Source: JAOUEA01 sp963810915
GTDB lineage: Bacteria; Actinomycetota; UBA4738; HRBIN12
Assembly (NCBI GenBank): GCA_963810915.1
Contig: CAWEPH010000001.1
Coordinates: 620,001 to 684,000 of the forward strand
DNA length: 64,000 bases
Direction of reading: 5' to 3'
Shown here: in pieces, positions 18,503-27,781 of the stretch
Layout of the letters: every line of letters begins with the position of its first letter
Position numbering within the stretch: position 1 is the stretch's first letter
Translations under genes and position numbers: made by a program
The notes under the pieces: generated by a model
Databases searched by the model: none
What the model was told of the DNA's origin: nothing
The model's input: the letters and a program-made list of their open reading frames with translations, nothing else

Positions 18503-19252
18503 TCATCGCACGGCCGGCCGCGCGGCTGTGGAGGCCCGCCGACCGAGCGCGGCGGCCACCGCGCACGGGTCGTCGACGAGCTCGGTCTTCGCCTCGTTCG
18601 GGCGGAGACCGACGCGGTCCAGGGCGCCGACGGTAGGCGTCGAACGCCCGTGACGCGCTCGCGCGATCGGGGGCGAACGCGACCACGTCGTCCACCCATC
18701 GGAGGTGCCGCACCCCGGCCGCGCGGAGCCCATCGTCGACCGCGCCGAGGACCGCGTTGGCGAGCACGGCCGACGAGCCCGGACCGACCGGGAGGCCGCG
18801 GACGCCCTCGTCGCCCCAGCGCGCGAGCAGGAATCCGATCGTCTGCGCCTGGGCCGGGGCGGCGCCCAGGTCGATCAGGGCGCGAACGACCACGACCGGC
18901 TCGATCGACGGATAGCAGCGCGCCACATCGGTCCGGAGCACGGCGCGGATGCGCGGATCGGCCAGCTCCTCGCCCATCCGACGTCGCCACCGGGCGTGCG
19001 CCGAGGCGAACCGCTCCAGCTGGATCCGGCCCTCCGATCGCGCCCGGTCCGACGCGATTCGCGATCACCTCGGGTCCGAGCGACGCCTCGATGCGGCCCG
19101 CCACGACGCCGACGGCGGCCGCGTACCGCGATCGCATCTCGCCCGTCGAGCCGCGCCATCCACCGCACGCCACCCCCCGCCCGCGGCACGGGGACCACCT
19201 GCGCCGGCCGGCGGGAGGCGCGATCGAGCGGGTCGGACGACGGGCGCGGCAC
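18503..19252 (-). CDS. Small stand-alone reverse transcriptase (RVT domain), frameshifted
   Basis: After joining three frames (each step +1) about 250 residues are read with all core RT motifs: N-terminal PVPRAGGGVRWMARLD; motif A RTDVARCYPSIEP with catalytic Asp; motif B GLPVGPGSSAVLANAVL; motif C HLRWVDDVVAF with the catalytic Asp pair; and motif D-like GLRPNEAKTEL. YPSI and the RWVDD form resemble RTs of the abortive-infection and unclassified (UG) groups rather than group II introns. The gene ends some 20 residues after motif D, so thumb/X or alpha-repeat domains are absent. The GTG at 19252 has a GGAAGGAG site. No intron or retron RNA is seen nearby. Confidence 0.78.
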
Positions 19253-19344
19253 GCCGAGACTCCTTCCGAACGACCCGGGAGGAGGTCAGGCATGACGCGT
19301 CGGTTGTAGCGAACCTCGACGCCTCCGTGCAATCGGCCGTGGCT

Positions 19345-19360
19345 GGTGACAGGCGTCACC
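19345..19360. promoter_or_regulatory. Inverted repeat between the RT and Lrp/AsnC genes
   Basis: GGTGAC and GTCACC are separated by four bases in the 160-base divergent region, 54 bases before the AsnC start. It is a plausible operator for autoregulation by the Lrp/AsnC protein and could also affect the divergent RT gene; this is inference. Confidence 0.35.
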
Positions 19361-19413
19361 CTCCGCCGCGCCGGGCCTCCCCCGGCCGGGGCCGGCCCAC
19401 CTATGATGGGCGG

Positions 19414-19857
19414 ATGCCGGACGAACGCGATCGAGACATCCTCGCTGCCCTGCAGGACGATGCGCGCGCCACGTACGCCGACGTGGGGGCGAAGGTCGGC
19501 CTCTCCGCCTCCGCCGTGCACGATCGGGTGCGCAAGCTCGAACAGCAGGGAGTGATCCGGGCCTACCGCGCGGAGATCGACCCCGAGGCGATCGGTCTGT
19601 TCGTGACGGCCCTCATCGACGCCCGTCCCTTCGACCCGTCCCAGCCCGACGACCTGCCGGAACGCATCGCGGAGTTCCCCGAGGTCGAGGACTGCTACAG
19701 CGTGGCGGGCGAGGCCAACTACATCCTCAAGGTGCGCACGCGTACCACGGGCGAGCTCGAGGACCTGATCCGGCGTCTCCGGGAGCAGGCCGGCGTCGCG
19801 ACCCGCACGACGATCGCGCTCTCGATCCCCTTCGAGGGCCGCCCCATCCGGACCTGA
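19414..19857 (+). CDS. Lrp/AsnC-family transcriptional regulator
   Basis: A 147-residue protein. The N-terminal helix-turn-helix reads DILAALQDDARATYADVGAK and LSASAVHDRVRKLEQQGVI; the C-terminal part is a RAM/ACT-like domain (VEDCYSVAGEANYILKVRT) that binds amino-acid effectors in this family. The ATG at 19414 fits the domain start. It stands 23 bases before cysS on the same strand and divergent from the RT gene. The regulated genes cannot be read from the sequence. Confidence 0.9.
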   Translation: MPDERDRDILAALQDDARATYADVGAKVGLSASAVHDRVRKLEQQGVIRAYRAEIDPEAIGLFVTALIDARPFDPSQPDDLPERIAEFPEVEDCYSVAGEANYILKVRTRTTGELEDLIRRLREQAGVATRTTIALSIPFEGRPIRT

Positions 19858-19880
19858 ACCCCCGGGGTATCCTGACCCGC

Positions 19881-21289
19881 ATGCGGCTCTACAACACGCT
19901 CTCGCGCGAGGTCGAGGACATCGTCCCGGTCGAGGACGCCCACGTGCGGATGTACACGTGCGGTCCCACGGTCTACCGGTACGCGCACCTCGGCAACCTC
20001 CGCACGTTCATGCTCGCCGACCTGATCCGCCGCGCCCTGGAGTTCGAGGGCTATCGCGTCACCCAGGTCATGAACATCACGGATGTCGGGCACATGACGG
20101 ACGAGTCCAGCCCCGAGGCCGTCGACAAGATGCTGCTGGCGATGGAGGACGAGGGCCTCACGCCCGATGGAGATCGCGGAGAAGTACACGGACGCCGTGT
20201 TCGCCGACGCCGCAGCGATCGGCATCCGGCCGGCCGACATCTACCCCAAGGCCACCGAGCACATCCCCGAGATGCTCGGCCTCACGGAGACCCTGGTGAA
20301 CCGCGGCCACGCGTACGCGGTGGATTCCGGCAGCGTCTACTACGACGTCACCTCGTTCCCGGGCTACGGCAAGCTCAGCGGCAACACGCTCGACAACCTC
20401 CGCGAGGGCCACCGCGATCTCGAGACCGATGTCCGCAAGAAGAACCCGGCGGACTTCGCGCTCTGGAAGGCCGCCGGCCCCGGCCGCGTCATGAAGTGGG
20501 CGTCGCCCTGGGGCGATGGCTTCCCAGGCTGGCACGTGGAGTGCTCCGCGATGTCGATGAAGTACCTGGGCGAGCGGATCGACATCCACACCGGCGGGAC
20601 GGACCTCCGGTTCCCGCATCACGAGGACGAGATCGCGCAGTCCGAGGGCGCGGTCGGCCACCAGGTGGTGAACGTCTGGGTGCACGGCGGTCACCTCCGC
20701 CTCGCCGGGCAGAAGATCGCGAAGTCCACGGGCAACGTGGTGCGTGTCCAGGAGCTCGAGGAGCGAGGCATCGATCCGCTGTCCTTCCGCTGGCTCACGT
20801 TCCAGACGCGCTACCGCAGCGAGATGGACTTCGCGTGGGACGCGATGGAGACGGCCGACCGGCGCGTGAAGCAGCTCCGCCAGCACATGGCGGAGTGGGC
20901 GCCGGCGGCGGCCGTGCTCGGCGACGGGGCCCAGGGGTTCGACGCCCGGTTCCGCGCGGCCGTTGCCGACGATCTGGACCTCCCCACCGCGGTCAAGATC
21001 GTGAACGAGCTCGACCGCGCGGCCGATCTCTCCACGGGTGAGAAGTACGCCCTGCTCGCCTCCTGGGACCAGGTCCTGGGTCTCGATCTCGAGCGCGACG
21101 CCCGCTCCGGATGGGAGCCGACCGAGCGGATGCGGGAGCTGATGGCCGAGCGCGACGCCGCGCGGGCGGCCAAGGATTACGCGACCGGCGACCGGATCCG
21201 CGACGAGCTCGCCGCGATGGGACTCGAGGTCATGGACACGCCCGGAGGGAACGCGGGTCCGCCCGCGGGACGACGCCGTCCGGGCCTAG
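19881..21289 (+). CDS. cysS: Cysteinyl-tRNA synthetase, two frameshifts
   Basis: A class I synthetase charging tRNA-Cys. The zinc/HIGH region is CGPTVYRYAHLGNLRTF, other zinc ligands lie in WHVECSAMSMKYLG and FPHHEDEIAQSE, and the KMSKS loop is KIAKSTGN. Extra bases break the frame near 20165 (removal gives EGLTPMEIAEKYTDAVFAD) and near 21251 (removal gives PGGTRVRPRDDAVRA and the TAG at 21287-21289). The corrected length is about 469 residues, normal for CysS. A MshC paralogue is less likely because the C-terminal DALR-like region (YATGDRIRDELAAMGLEV) is present. It converges with the MFS gene and shares the CTAG. Confidence 0.92.
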
Positions 21290-22987
21290 CCGGGGAGCCC
21301 GAGCCCGGGGCCGTAGGAGCGGATCACGGCCTCGGCGGCCTCTCGGCTCGTGGCGTACCCGGTAACCGCCGAGACGAACTCCTCACCCTCCAACGCGAAG
21401 ACCTCGGAGTCCTTCACCGCGACGGCCGCGGCGGAGCGCGGCACGTCGTGCAGGAGCGCGATCTCCCCGAAGTAGCCGCCGGGGAGCACCTCGGCCACCG
21501 GTGACCCGTCCTTCACGATCTCCACCTGCCCGTCCCCGACCACGTAGAAGCGGTCCCCGGCATCCCCCTGGGCGAAGATCTGGGTGCCCGCCGGGATCGT
21601 GAACGGCGTCAGGCGGCCGGCGAGGTGCTCCAACACCGGCTGAGGCAGCGCGGAGAACAGCGCGATCCCCCGGAGCAGGGCTATCTCGCGCTCGGGTGGG
21701 CGTGCCGAGCGGTCGAGGGCCGTGAGCTTGCGCCAGGTGAGCGCGATCACCACCGGCAGGAACGCGCCCGTGACGAGCAACGCCTTGCGGGAGCCCAACG
21801 CGTGGACGATCGCCGGCGCCACGATCGCGCCGAGCGCCACCGTGGCGAGGAACACGGTCTCCAGCACGCCGAACACCCGCGCGAGCACTTCGTCGGGGAC
21901 GCTCCGTTGCAGCAGGGTCATGCCGGAGACGTCCACGAGGGTGTTGCCGATCCCCAGCAACACCATGGCCGTTATCGCGACCGCCGGGTACGGCCAGATC
22001 CCGATCAGGATGAGCGGCAGCCCCCACAGCAGGATCCCCACGCCGAAATCGAGGGCGAGTCGGTTCCGGTTGACGAGCGCGCCGGAGATCACGGCGCCCG
22101 ACGATCCCGCCCACACCGAACGACGCGGAGAGCACGCCCACCCAGGCGTCGCCACGGCCCAGCAGCTCGAGGGCCACCACGACCTCCAGGACCAGCAGGG
22201 CCCCCGCGATCAACGTCTGGGCGCTGAAGAGGCCGACCAGCAGCCGGGGCGCGGATTCCTTCGCGACGGTGCCGAACCCGGAGATCGCCTGGCTCAGGAA
22301 CGACGGATGCGACTCCCCCTCTTCGAGCACGACCCGCCCGTCGTCGCCGTGCGGGATCCGCAGGATCAGCAGCGCGGACCACAGGAACGTGAGGGCCGCC
22401 ACCGCGAACACCGCGGCGGGCCCACTGACGGCGAGGATCACCCCGCCGACGGCGGGGCCCGCGAACATGCCGAGGCTCTCGATCGTGCTCGAGACCACGT
22501 TCGAGGCCGTCAGTTCTTCGGGGGTCGAGGCGAGGCTGGGGATGATCGCGGCCTGTGCGGGGCGGAAGGCCGTGGACACCACGACGCCGATCGCGGCCAG
22601 CAGGTACACGAGGCCCGGGCTCAGCTCTAGGTAGATCGCGATCGCCCCCAGTCCTACCACCACGACGCGCCCGAGGTCGGAGAGCGCCATCACCAGGCGG
22701 CGCGAGTGCCGGTCCCCCAGGACGCCCATGAAGGGAGCTGCGATCGCCGCCGGGATCAGGCGGATCAGCCCCACGACGCCCACCGCCGTCGCCCCGCCGT
22801 GGTCGTAGGCGTAGACGGAGAGCGCGATCCCGTAGCCCCAGGTCCCGAGGTTGGAACCGGCCCACGCGAGCTGGAGGCGCCGCAACCCCGGATTGCGGAG
22901 GACAGCCCTGAACGCGTCGAGGGCCCGGGTCTTCTCTTCCCGCATCTCGGATCGCAGGGCTTCGCTCATCGCGACGGAGTCTCGCAC
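21286..22987 (-). CDS. MFS transporter with C-terminal cyclic-nucleotide-binding domain, one frameshift
   Basis: About 567 residues: a major facilitator with around twelve hydrophobic segments (residues 35-430), of the MFS_3/enterobactin-exporter-like type (FMGVLGDRHSRRLVMALSDL between segments 2 and 3), followed by a cyclic-nucleotide/Crp-like sensor domain (about 445-560) with the phosphate cassette GGYFGEIALLHDVPRSAAAV. The RSA within the cassette is typical of cAMP/cGMP binders. An extra base near 22110 breaks the frame. Substrate unknown; the fusion suggests transport gated by a nucleotide or a degenerate sensor. The GTG at 22987 has an AGGGG site; ATG 22969 is an alternative. Confidence 0.83.
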
Positions 22988-23017
22988 AGGCGACCCCTGC
23001 GGGGGACTCCGTCCTCG

Positions 23018-24112
23018 CTAGTCGACGACCTGGAGCTCCCGGGTCGAACGATTCAAGCGGTCGGCGCCGTCGTCGGTGACCGCCACGATGTCTTCGATGC
23101 GGACGCCGAAGGACCCTTCGAGGTAGATCCCCGGCTCGATCGAGAAGGTGGTGCCGGGCTCGAGCGCCCAGTCGCTCCCCTCGACCAGGTAGGGGGGCTC
23201 GTGGACCTCCAGGCCGATGCCGTGCCCGGTCCGATGGATGAAGCGCGCGCCGTAGCCTCCGTCCTCGATGATCCGGCGCGCCACGCGGTCGATCTCCTGG
23301 GCCGCCACACCCGGACGCACCGCCCGGAACGCTGCCTCTTGCGCCTCCTGCACCAACCCGTAGACGACGTCGAAGCCCTCAGGAGGCTCCCCCACCACCA
23401 CCGTGCGGGATGTGTCGGAGAAGTAGCCTCCCAGCTCTCCGCCGAAGTCGAGCACGACGACATCGCGCGGCAGCATCGTGCGACCGGTCGGCTCGTGGTG
23501 GGGCGAGGCGGAGTTGGGGCCGCTCGCCACGATCGTGAAGTCCGCGCGAGCGTGCCCGTTGCGCACGAGTAGCTCCGCGAGATCGGCCGCCACCTCCTCC
23601 TCCCGCCGGCCGAGGAAGCCCGCGCTGCAGATCTGTCGAAAGGTCTCGTCGGCCGCACGGCCCGCATGCGCGAGCGCGGCGAGCTCGTCGGGGTCCTTCA
23701 CCGCGCGCAGCCGCGCGATCACCTGGGAGGCCGGGGCGAACCCCAGGCCCGGCGAGACCTGCTGGAGCCCGAGGAGGTGCGAGGACCAGAGTTGGTCGCC
23801 CAGCGCCACCCGGCCCTCGGACGGGAGCAGCCGGCCTGCGGCATCGTAGGGATCGTCGCCGTCGATCCAACCGATGACCTCGATCAGCGCGCCTCCCGGC
23901 GAGCCCAGCGCGAGCGGCCGCTCCAATTCCGGGACGAGCATGACGGGGTGGCGATCCGGACGAAGGATCAGCAGCGTGGGACGCTCCATCGGCATCGGCG
24001 CATACCCGGCCAGGTAGACGAGGTCCGGTGAGGGTGCCACGACGACGGCCCCGAACCCTTGTCTGTCCGCCTCGGCGGCCGCCCGGGCCATGCGATCGGT
24101 CTCTCGCGTCAC
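23018..24112 (-). CDS. M24-family aminopeptidase (Xaa-Pro peptidase, PepE/PepQ-like)
   Basis: A 364-residue metallopeptidase with an N-terminal creatinase-like domain and a C-terminal pita-bread domain. The metal ligands are in VVVLDFGGELGGYFSDTSRT (two Asp), HRTGHGIGLEVHE (His), FSIEPGIY (Glu) and VRIEDIV (Glu). It cleaves N-terminal residues before proline. The GTG at 24112 was chosen for its GGAGG site; the frame is open far upstream, antiparallel to nothing conserved. Mycobacterial pepE (Rv2089c) lies in the same helY-tat-paf neighbourhood. It follows the lipid kinase gene by 14 bases. Confidence 0.9.
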   Translation of the reverse strand: MTRETDRMARAAAEADRQGFGAVVVAPSPDLVYLAGYAPMPMERPTLLILRPDRHPVMLVPELERPLALGSPGGALIEVIGWIDGDDPYDAAGRLLPSEGRVALGDQLWSSHLLGLQQVSPGLGFAPASQVIARLRAVKDPDELAALAHAGRAADETFRQICSAGFLGRREEEVAADLAELLVRNGHARADFTIVASGPNSASPHHEPTGRTMLPRDVVVLDFGGELGGYFSDTSRTVVVGEPPEGFDVVYGLVQEAQEAAFRAVRPGVAAQEIDRVARRIIEDGGYGARFIHRTGHGIGLEVHEPPYLVEGSDWALEPGTTFSIEPGIYLEGSFGVRIEDIVAVTDDGADRLNRSTRELQVVD

Positions 24113-24126
24113 GGGTGCCTCCGTCC

Positions 24127-25044
24127 TCAGAGCTTCAGCTGGATCTGCTGCGGGACCACTTGGAACGTCGCCGGCGTGGTCCCCAGGGGGACCCCGTCCG
24201 CCACCACGGCGAGGGGACGCTCCGCGTCGACGGAGATCCTGATCTTCGCGCGCATCTCCTTGATGTTGGGGTCGGGGATGTGATCGCCGTGACGGTAGAT
24301 CCTGGGCAGCATCGTATAGGCATCCGATCGCGGCCCCGTGAAGATCAACGCGTCGAGCACGCCGTCGCCCGGGAAGGAACGGGGCGACATCCGCATCCCC
24401 CCGGACGTGAATTGTCCGTTCCCCACGATGATGTTGAACGCTCGACCCTCCCACGTCTTCGTGTCCACCGATACGGTGACGTCGGTGGGCTTCGACCGGA
24501 GCCATCCCGACCAGAACGCCAGGAACCTGCGGCGATCACCGGGACGTCCGTCCACCCGGCGTCCGATCTCGCCACCCATGCCCACCTCCGCGAGGTTGGC
24601 CGCGTAGCGCGTGAGCCGCGCCCCTTGCGGACCGGCGTAGACCACCTTCATCACGTCGAAGGGATACGTGTTCGCTCCCTCCAGGTGCACGCACGCGCCC
24701 TCCGTGTCGTCCGGGAGCCCGAAGCTCATCACGAGGTCCGACCCGGTCCCCGCCGGCACCACGCCGAGCACGGCGTCCTCCACGAGCGGGCGGCCGTCCG
24801 CGAACATCCCGTTCACGACGTCCTGCACGGTCCGGTCGTTCCCGACCGCCACGAGGTAGCGCCTCCCGCCGGCCAGGGCCTCGGCGGCCATGCGCGTGAC
24901 CTCCCCGGGGGCCTCCGACACCGAGATCACGTGGTCGAGGTCCCGTTCCTTCAGCGCCCGTTCGAGCACCGGCAACGCATCGCGCATGTGCGGTCCGGCC
25001 GCCGGGTCGACGATGGCCACGAGCGGGCCGAACGGGCTGGTCAT
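24127..25044 (-). CDS. Diacylglycerol kinase-family protein (lipid kinase-like) with altered nucleotide motif
   Basis: A 305-residue protein of the DAGK catalytic/YegS fold: N-terminal VAIVDPAAG, the AAEALAGGRRYLVAVGNDRT segment, GVVPAGTGSDLVMSFGLP, and a C-terminal beta-domain (RPLAVVADGVPLGTTP). The usual GGDGT nucleotide-binding motif is replaced by VGNDRT, whereas the second DAGK in this window (28504) keeps GGDGT. Catalytic competence is therefore uncertain. It lies between helY and the M24 peptidase on one strand with short gaps (14-16 bases), so it is probably in their operon. Confidence 0.82.
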   Translation of the reverse strand: MTSPFGPLVAIVDPAAGPHMRDALPVLERALKERDLDHVISVSEAPGEVTRMAAEALAGGRRYLVAVGNDRTVQDVVNGMFADGRPLVEDAVLGVVPAGTGSDLVMSFGLPDDTEGACVHLEGANTYPFDVMKVVYAGPQGARLTRYAANLAEVGMGGEIGRRVDGRPGDRRRFLAFWSGWLRSKPTDVTVSVDTKTWEGRAFNIIVGNGQFTSGGMRMSPRSFPGDGVLDALIFTGPRSDAYTMLPRIYRHGDHIPDPNIKEMRAKIRISVDAERPLAVVADGVPLGTTPATFQVVPQQIQLKL

Positions 25045-25060
25045 GGCGACCGCATCCTAG

Positions 25061-27715
25061 CTAGACACCCGTGTACGCGACGACGCCGCGCAGCACCTGG
25101 TCGCGCGCCCTCCGCACGAGATCCGCGGTCTCGGGACGCGCCACATCTTGGATCTGGCGCATCAGATCGAGGAGCTGCTTGCAGTTGCGGATGAAGTCTC
25201 CCGGCGCCATCTCCGTCTCCGCGAGCACCTCCTCGAGACGCCGTCCCTCGGCCCAGTGCCAGATCGGCGTCGCGAAGCCCTGGTCGAGTTCGCGGCAGAG
25301 CTGCACCTGGTGCTGGTCCTCGGTGCGTCGCACCGTCCGCCAGAGGCGCTTCAGCAGCTCGAACCGAGCCATCGTGGACTCGGTGGGCATCGCGCCGCTG
25401 AGCGGGACGCGCTCCCGCCCCTCGTAGACGACGGAGGAGAGCAGGGCGGCCACCTCGGAGGGTTCGAGCCCGTCAAGGATCCCCGCACCCAGGAGCTCGG
25501 CCACCAAGACGTCGCCCTCCCCGTAGATCCGGGTGAGGGTTCGTCCCTTCTCCGAGAGCGTCCAGTCCTCGACGTAGCCGAGCTCCTCCAGCACCGCCAG
25601 CACCCGGTCGAACTGGCGTGCGAGGGTCTCCGTGCGGACCCGGATCCGGCGCTCGACACCGGAGAGCTTCCGCTCGAGCTCGGTGGCGCGCTCGGCCCAC
25701 CGTTCGTGCTTCGCACGCTCGGGGCAGGCGTGGCAGGGGTGGGCGCGCGCACGCTCCTCCAGCGCGGCGGCCTCGCGCTCGATGCGCGGATCCGCCCGGT
25801 GGCGCGCGGGCTTGGGAGGCTTCACGTTGAGGGAGACGAGCCTGGCCGCGACATCACGCCGGTACCGCGCGCTACGCGCGCTCCCCGATCGCGGGAGGGG
25901 GATCCGGGTCAGCACGGCCGGGGGCTCCTGGAAGTCCTTCGCCGATGCACGGAAGAAGGAGCGATCCTGCGCCAGCAGCGTCGGCTTGCCGTCGCGCGAG
26001 GACACCACGACCGCGAGCCCGCGCCGCTTCCCCTGGGGCAGGCCGACCACCTCGCCCGGGCGCAGCTTCCTGACGGCCTCGCGCACCGCGGCGAGCCGCC
26101 CTTCCTCGCGCCCCTGGCGATCCTCCTCACGCATCGTGCGGGCCCTCATGACGAGTTCCCAGTAGGCGTCGAAGTCCCCCAGGTGGCACACCATGTTCTT
26201 CCGATACCCCTCGAGCGCCTCGAGATCCTGCGCGCGTTGCCGCTCGAGGGCCACGACCCCGCGATCCGCGAGGAACTGGCCGAACGACGAGTTCAGGAGG
26301 TGGTGCGCTTGCTGCGGCGTGTAATTGCGGACGAGGTTCACCGCCATGTTGTACGAGGGCCGGAAGGACGAGACGAGGTTGTAGGTGCGGGTGCCGGCGA
26401 GCGTCGCCACGCGCTCGAAGTTCACCTGTCGCTGGTAGAGCACGACCGCGTGGCCGAGCGCATCGATCCCCCTGCGGCCCGCCCGGCCCGTGAGCTGCGT
26501 GTACTCCCCCGGCGTCAGGATCTCGTGACGCTCCCCCTGGAACTTCCAGAGGTCCTCGATCACGACGGTCTTCGCGGGCATGTTGATGCCGAGCGACAGC
26601 GTCTCGGTGGCGAAGACCACCTTCACGAGACCGGCCTCGAAGAGCTCCTCGACGGTCTCCTTGAACATCGGCAGCATCCCCGCGTGGTGTGCCGCGATGC
26701 CCGCGCTGAGCCCGTCGAGGAACTCGAAGAATCCCAACGTGATGAGGTCCTCCTCGTCCATCCAGGCCGCACGCGTCTCCGCACGCTCGCGGATGTGATC
26801 GGCCTCGGCGCGGGTGGTGAGCCGCACCCCCGACTCGCGCAACCAGCGGACGCTCTTGTCGCAGCCGGCGCGGCTGAAGACGAAGTAGATCGCGGGGAGC
26901 ATGCCGTGTTCCGCCAGCACCTCGACCACCTCTTCCCGGCGCGGCACGTACACGCGGCGATGCCCTTCGCGCGGTCGAGAGATCCGCTCGTGCTGGGGCA
27001 GCCCGCTCCCCCGCCGGTAGTAGGTCTTGGTCCGCAGCTCGTTCTGATCGAGCGAGACCACGTAGGGGTTCGGCAGGAGCACGCCGTCCTGTTCGACGTG
27101 CATCGGGTGCAGGCGGTGGCCCACCAGGTAGTGGTGCTCGAGCGGCACCGGCCGCTTCTCCTCGATGATCACGCGCGTCTCGCCCCGGAGCGTCCCGATC
27201 CACTCGCCGAACTCCTCCGCGTTGCTGATCGTGGCCGATAGGCACACCACGCTCACCGACAGGGGGAGGTGGATCAGGACTTCCTCCCAGACGGCCCCAC
27301 GATAGGGATCCTGCAGGTAGTGGACCTCGTCCATCACCACGCTGACGAGGCCCGTGAGGGTGTCGCTGCGCTCGTACAGCATGTTCCGAAGGACCTCGGT
27401 CGTCATCACCACGACCGGCGCCTCCGAGTTGATCGTGTTGTCCCCGGTGAGCAGGCCCACCCGCTCCGGCCCGTGGATCGCCACGAGGTCTCCGAACTTC
27501 TGATTGGAGAGCGCCTTCAGGGGTGTCGTGTAGAACGTCTTCCCACCGAGATCGAGCGCGCGGTCGATCGCGTATTCGGCCACGACGGTCTTGCCGCTCC
27601 CCGTGGGCGCGGCAACCAGCACCGAACGGCCGAGATCCACGGCGTCGATGGCGTCGAGCTGGAATGGATCCAGCGCGAAGGAGAAACGGGAGGCGAACGC
27701 CTCGGGGGTGCTCAC
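25061..27715 (-). CDS. helY: Ski2/Mtr4-like DEAD/DEAH-box RNA helicase
   Basis: An 884-residue superfamily 2 helicase. Walker A is APTGSGKT (residues 36-43), motif II DEVH (about 128), motif III LSATISN, motif VI QLTGRAGRRGID (about 410). A long middle region and a C-terminal DSHCT-like helical domain follow. The HPCHACPERAKHERW segment (about residue 660) is a feature of the actinobacterial HelY group. Related eukaryotic enzymes feed RNA to the exosome; the bacterial role is poorly defined. Mycobacterial helY (Rv2092c) also follows tatA-tatC. The gene is intact. Confidence 0.93.
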   Translation of the reverse strand: MSTPEAFASRFSFALDPFQLDAIDAVDLGRSVLVAAPTGSGKTVVAEYAIDRALDLGGKTFYTTPLKALSNQKFGDLVAIHGPERVGLLTGDNTINSEAPVVVMTTEVLRNMLYERSDTLTGLVSVVMDEVHYLQDPYRGAVWEEVLIHLPLSVSVVCLSATISNAEEFGEWIGTLRGETRVIIEEKRPVPLEHHYLVGHRLHPMHVEQDGVLLPNPYVVSLDQNELRTKTYYRRGSGLPQHERISRPREGHRRVYVPRREEVVEVLAEHGMLPAIYFVFSRAGCDKSVRWLRESGVRLTTRAEADHIRERAETRAAWMDEEDLITLGFFEFLDGLSAGIAAHHAGMLPMFKETVEELFEAGLVKVVFATETLSLGINMPAKTVVIEDLWKFQGERHEILTPGEYTQLTGRAGRRGIDALGHAVVLYQRQVNFERVATLAGTRTYNLVSSFRPSYNMAVNLVRNYTPQQAHHLLNSSFGQFLADRGVVALERQRAQDLEALEGYRKNMVCHLGDFDAYWELVMRARTMREEDRQGREEGRLAAVREAVRKLRPGEVVGLPQGKRRGLAVVVSSRDGKPTLLAQDRSFFRASAKDFQEPPAVLTRIPLPRSGSARSARYRRDVAARLVSLNVKPPKPARHRADPRIEREAAALEERARAHPCHACPERAKHERWAERATELERKLSGVERRIRVRTETLARQFDRVLAVLEELGYVEDWTLSEKGRTLTRIYGEGDVLVAELLGAGILDGLEPSEVAALLSSVVYEGRERVPLSGAMPTESTMARFELLKRLWRTVRRTEDQHQVQLCRELDQGFATPIWHWAEGRRLEEVLAETEMAPGDFIRNCKQLLDLMRQIQDVARPETADLVRRARDQVLRGVVAYTGV

Positions 27716-27781
27716 GCGCCCAGTCTACGGGGGCCCGCCGATCGGTCCCGGGCCCCCTCGGGCCCTGACCGCATTGCGGGA

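Noticed and set aside
18503..19252. Group II intron or retron as the explanation of the RT
   Set aside because: No maturase X domain, no HNH/En domain, no intron domain V-like hairpin and no inverted msr/msd repeats seen within about 1 kb on either side.
24112..24505. N-terminal extension of the M24 peptidase overlapping the lipid kinase gene
   Set aside because: The extra 131 codons have no conserved sequence, and a GGAGG site directly precedes the GTG at 24112.
25148..27241. A long plus-strand open frame opposite helY
   Set aside because: Antisense to an intact, fully conserved helicase; translation is low complexity (His, Leu, Arg, Gly rich).
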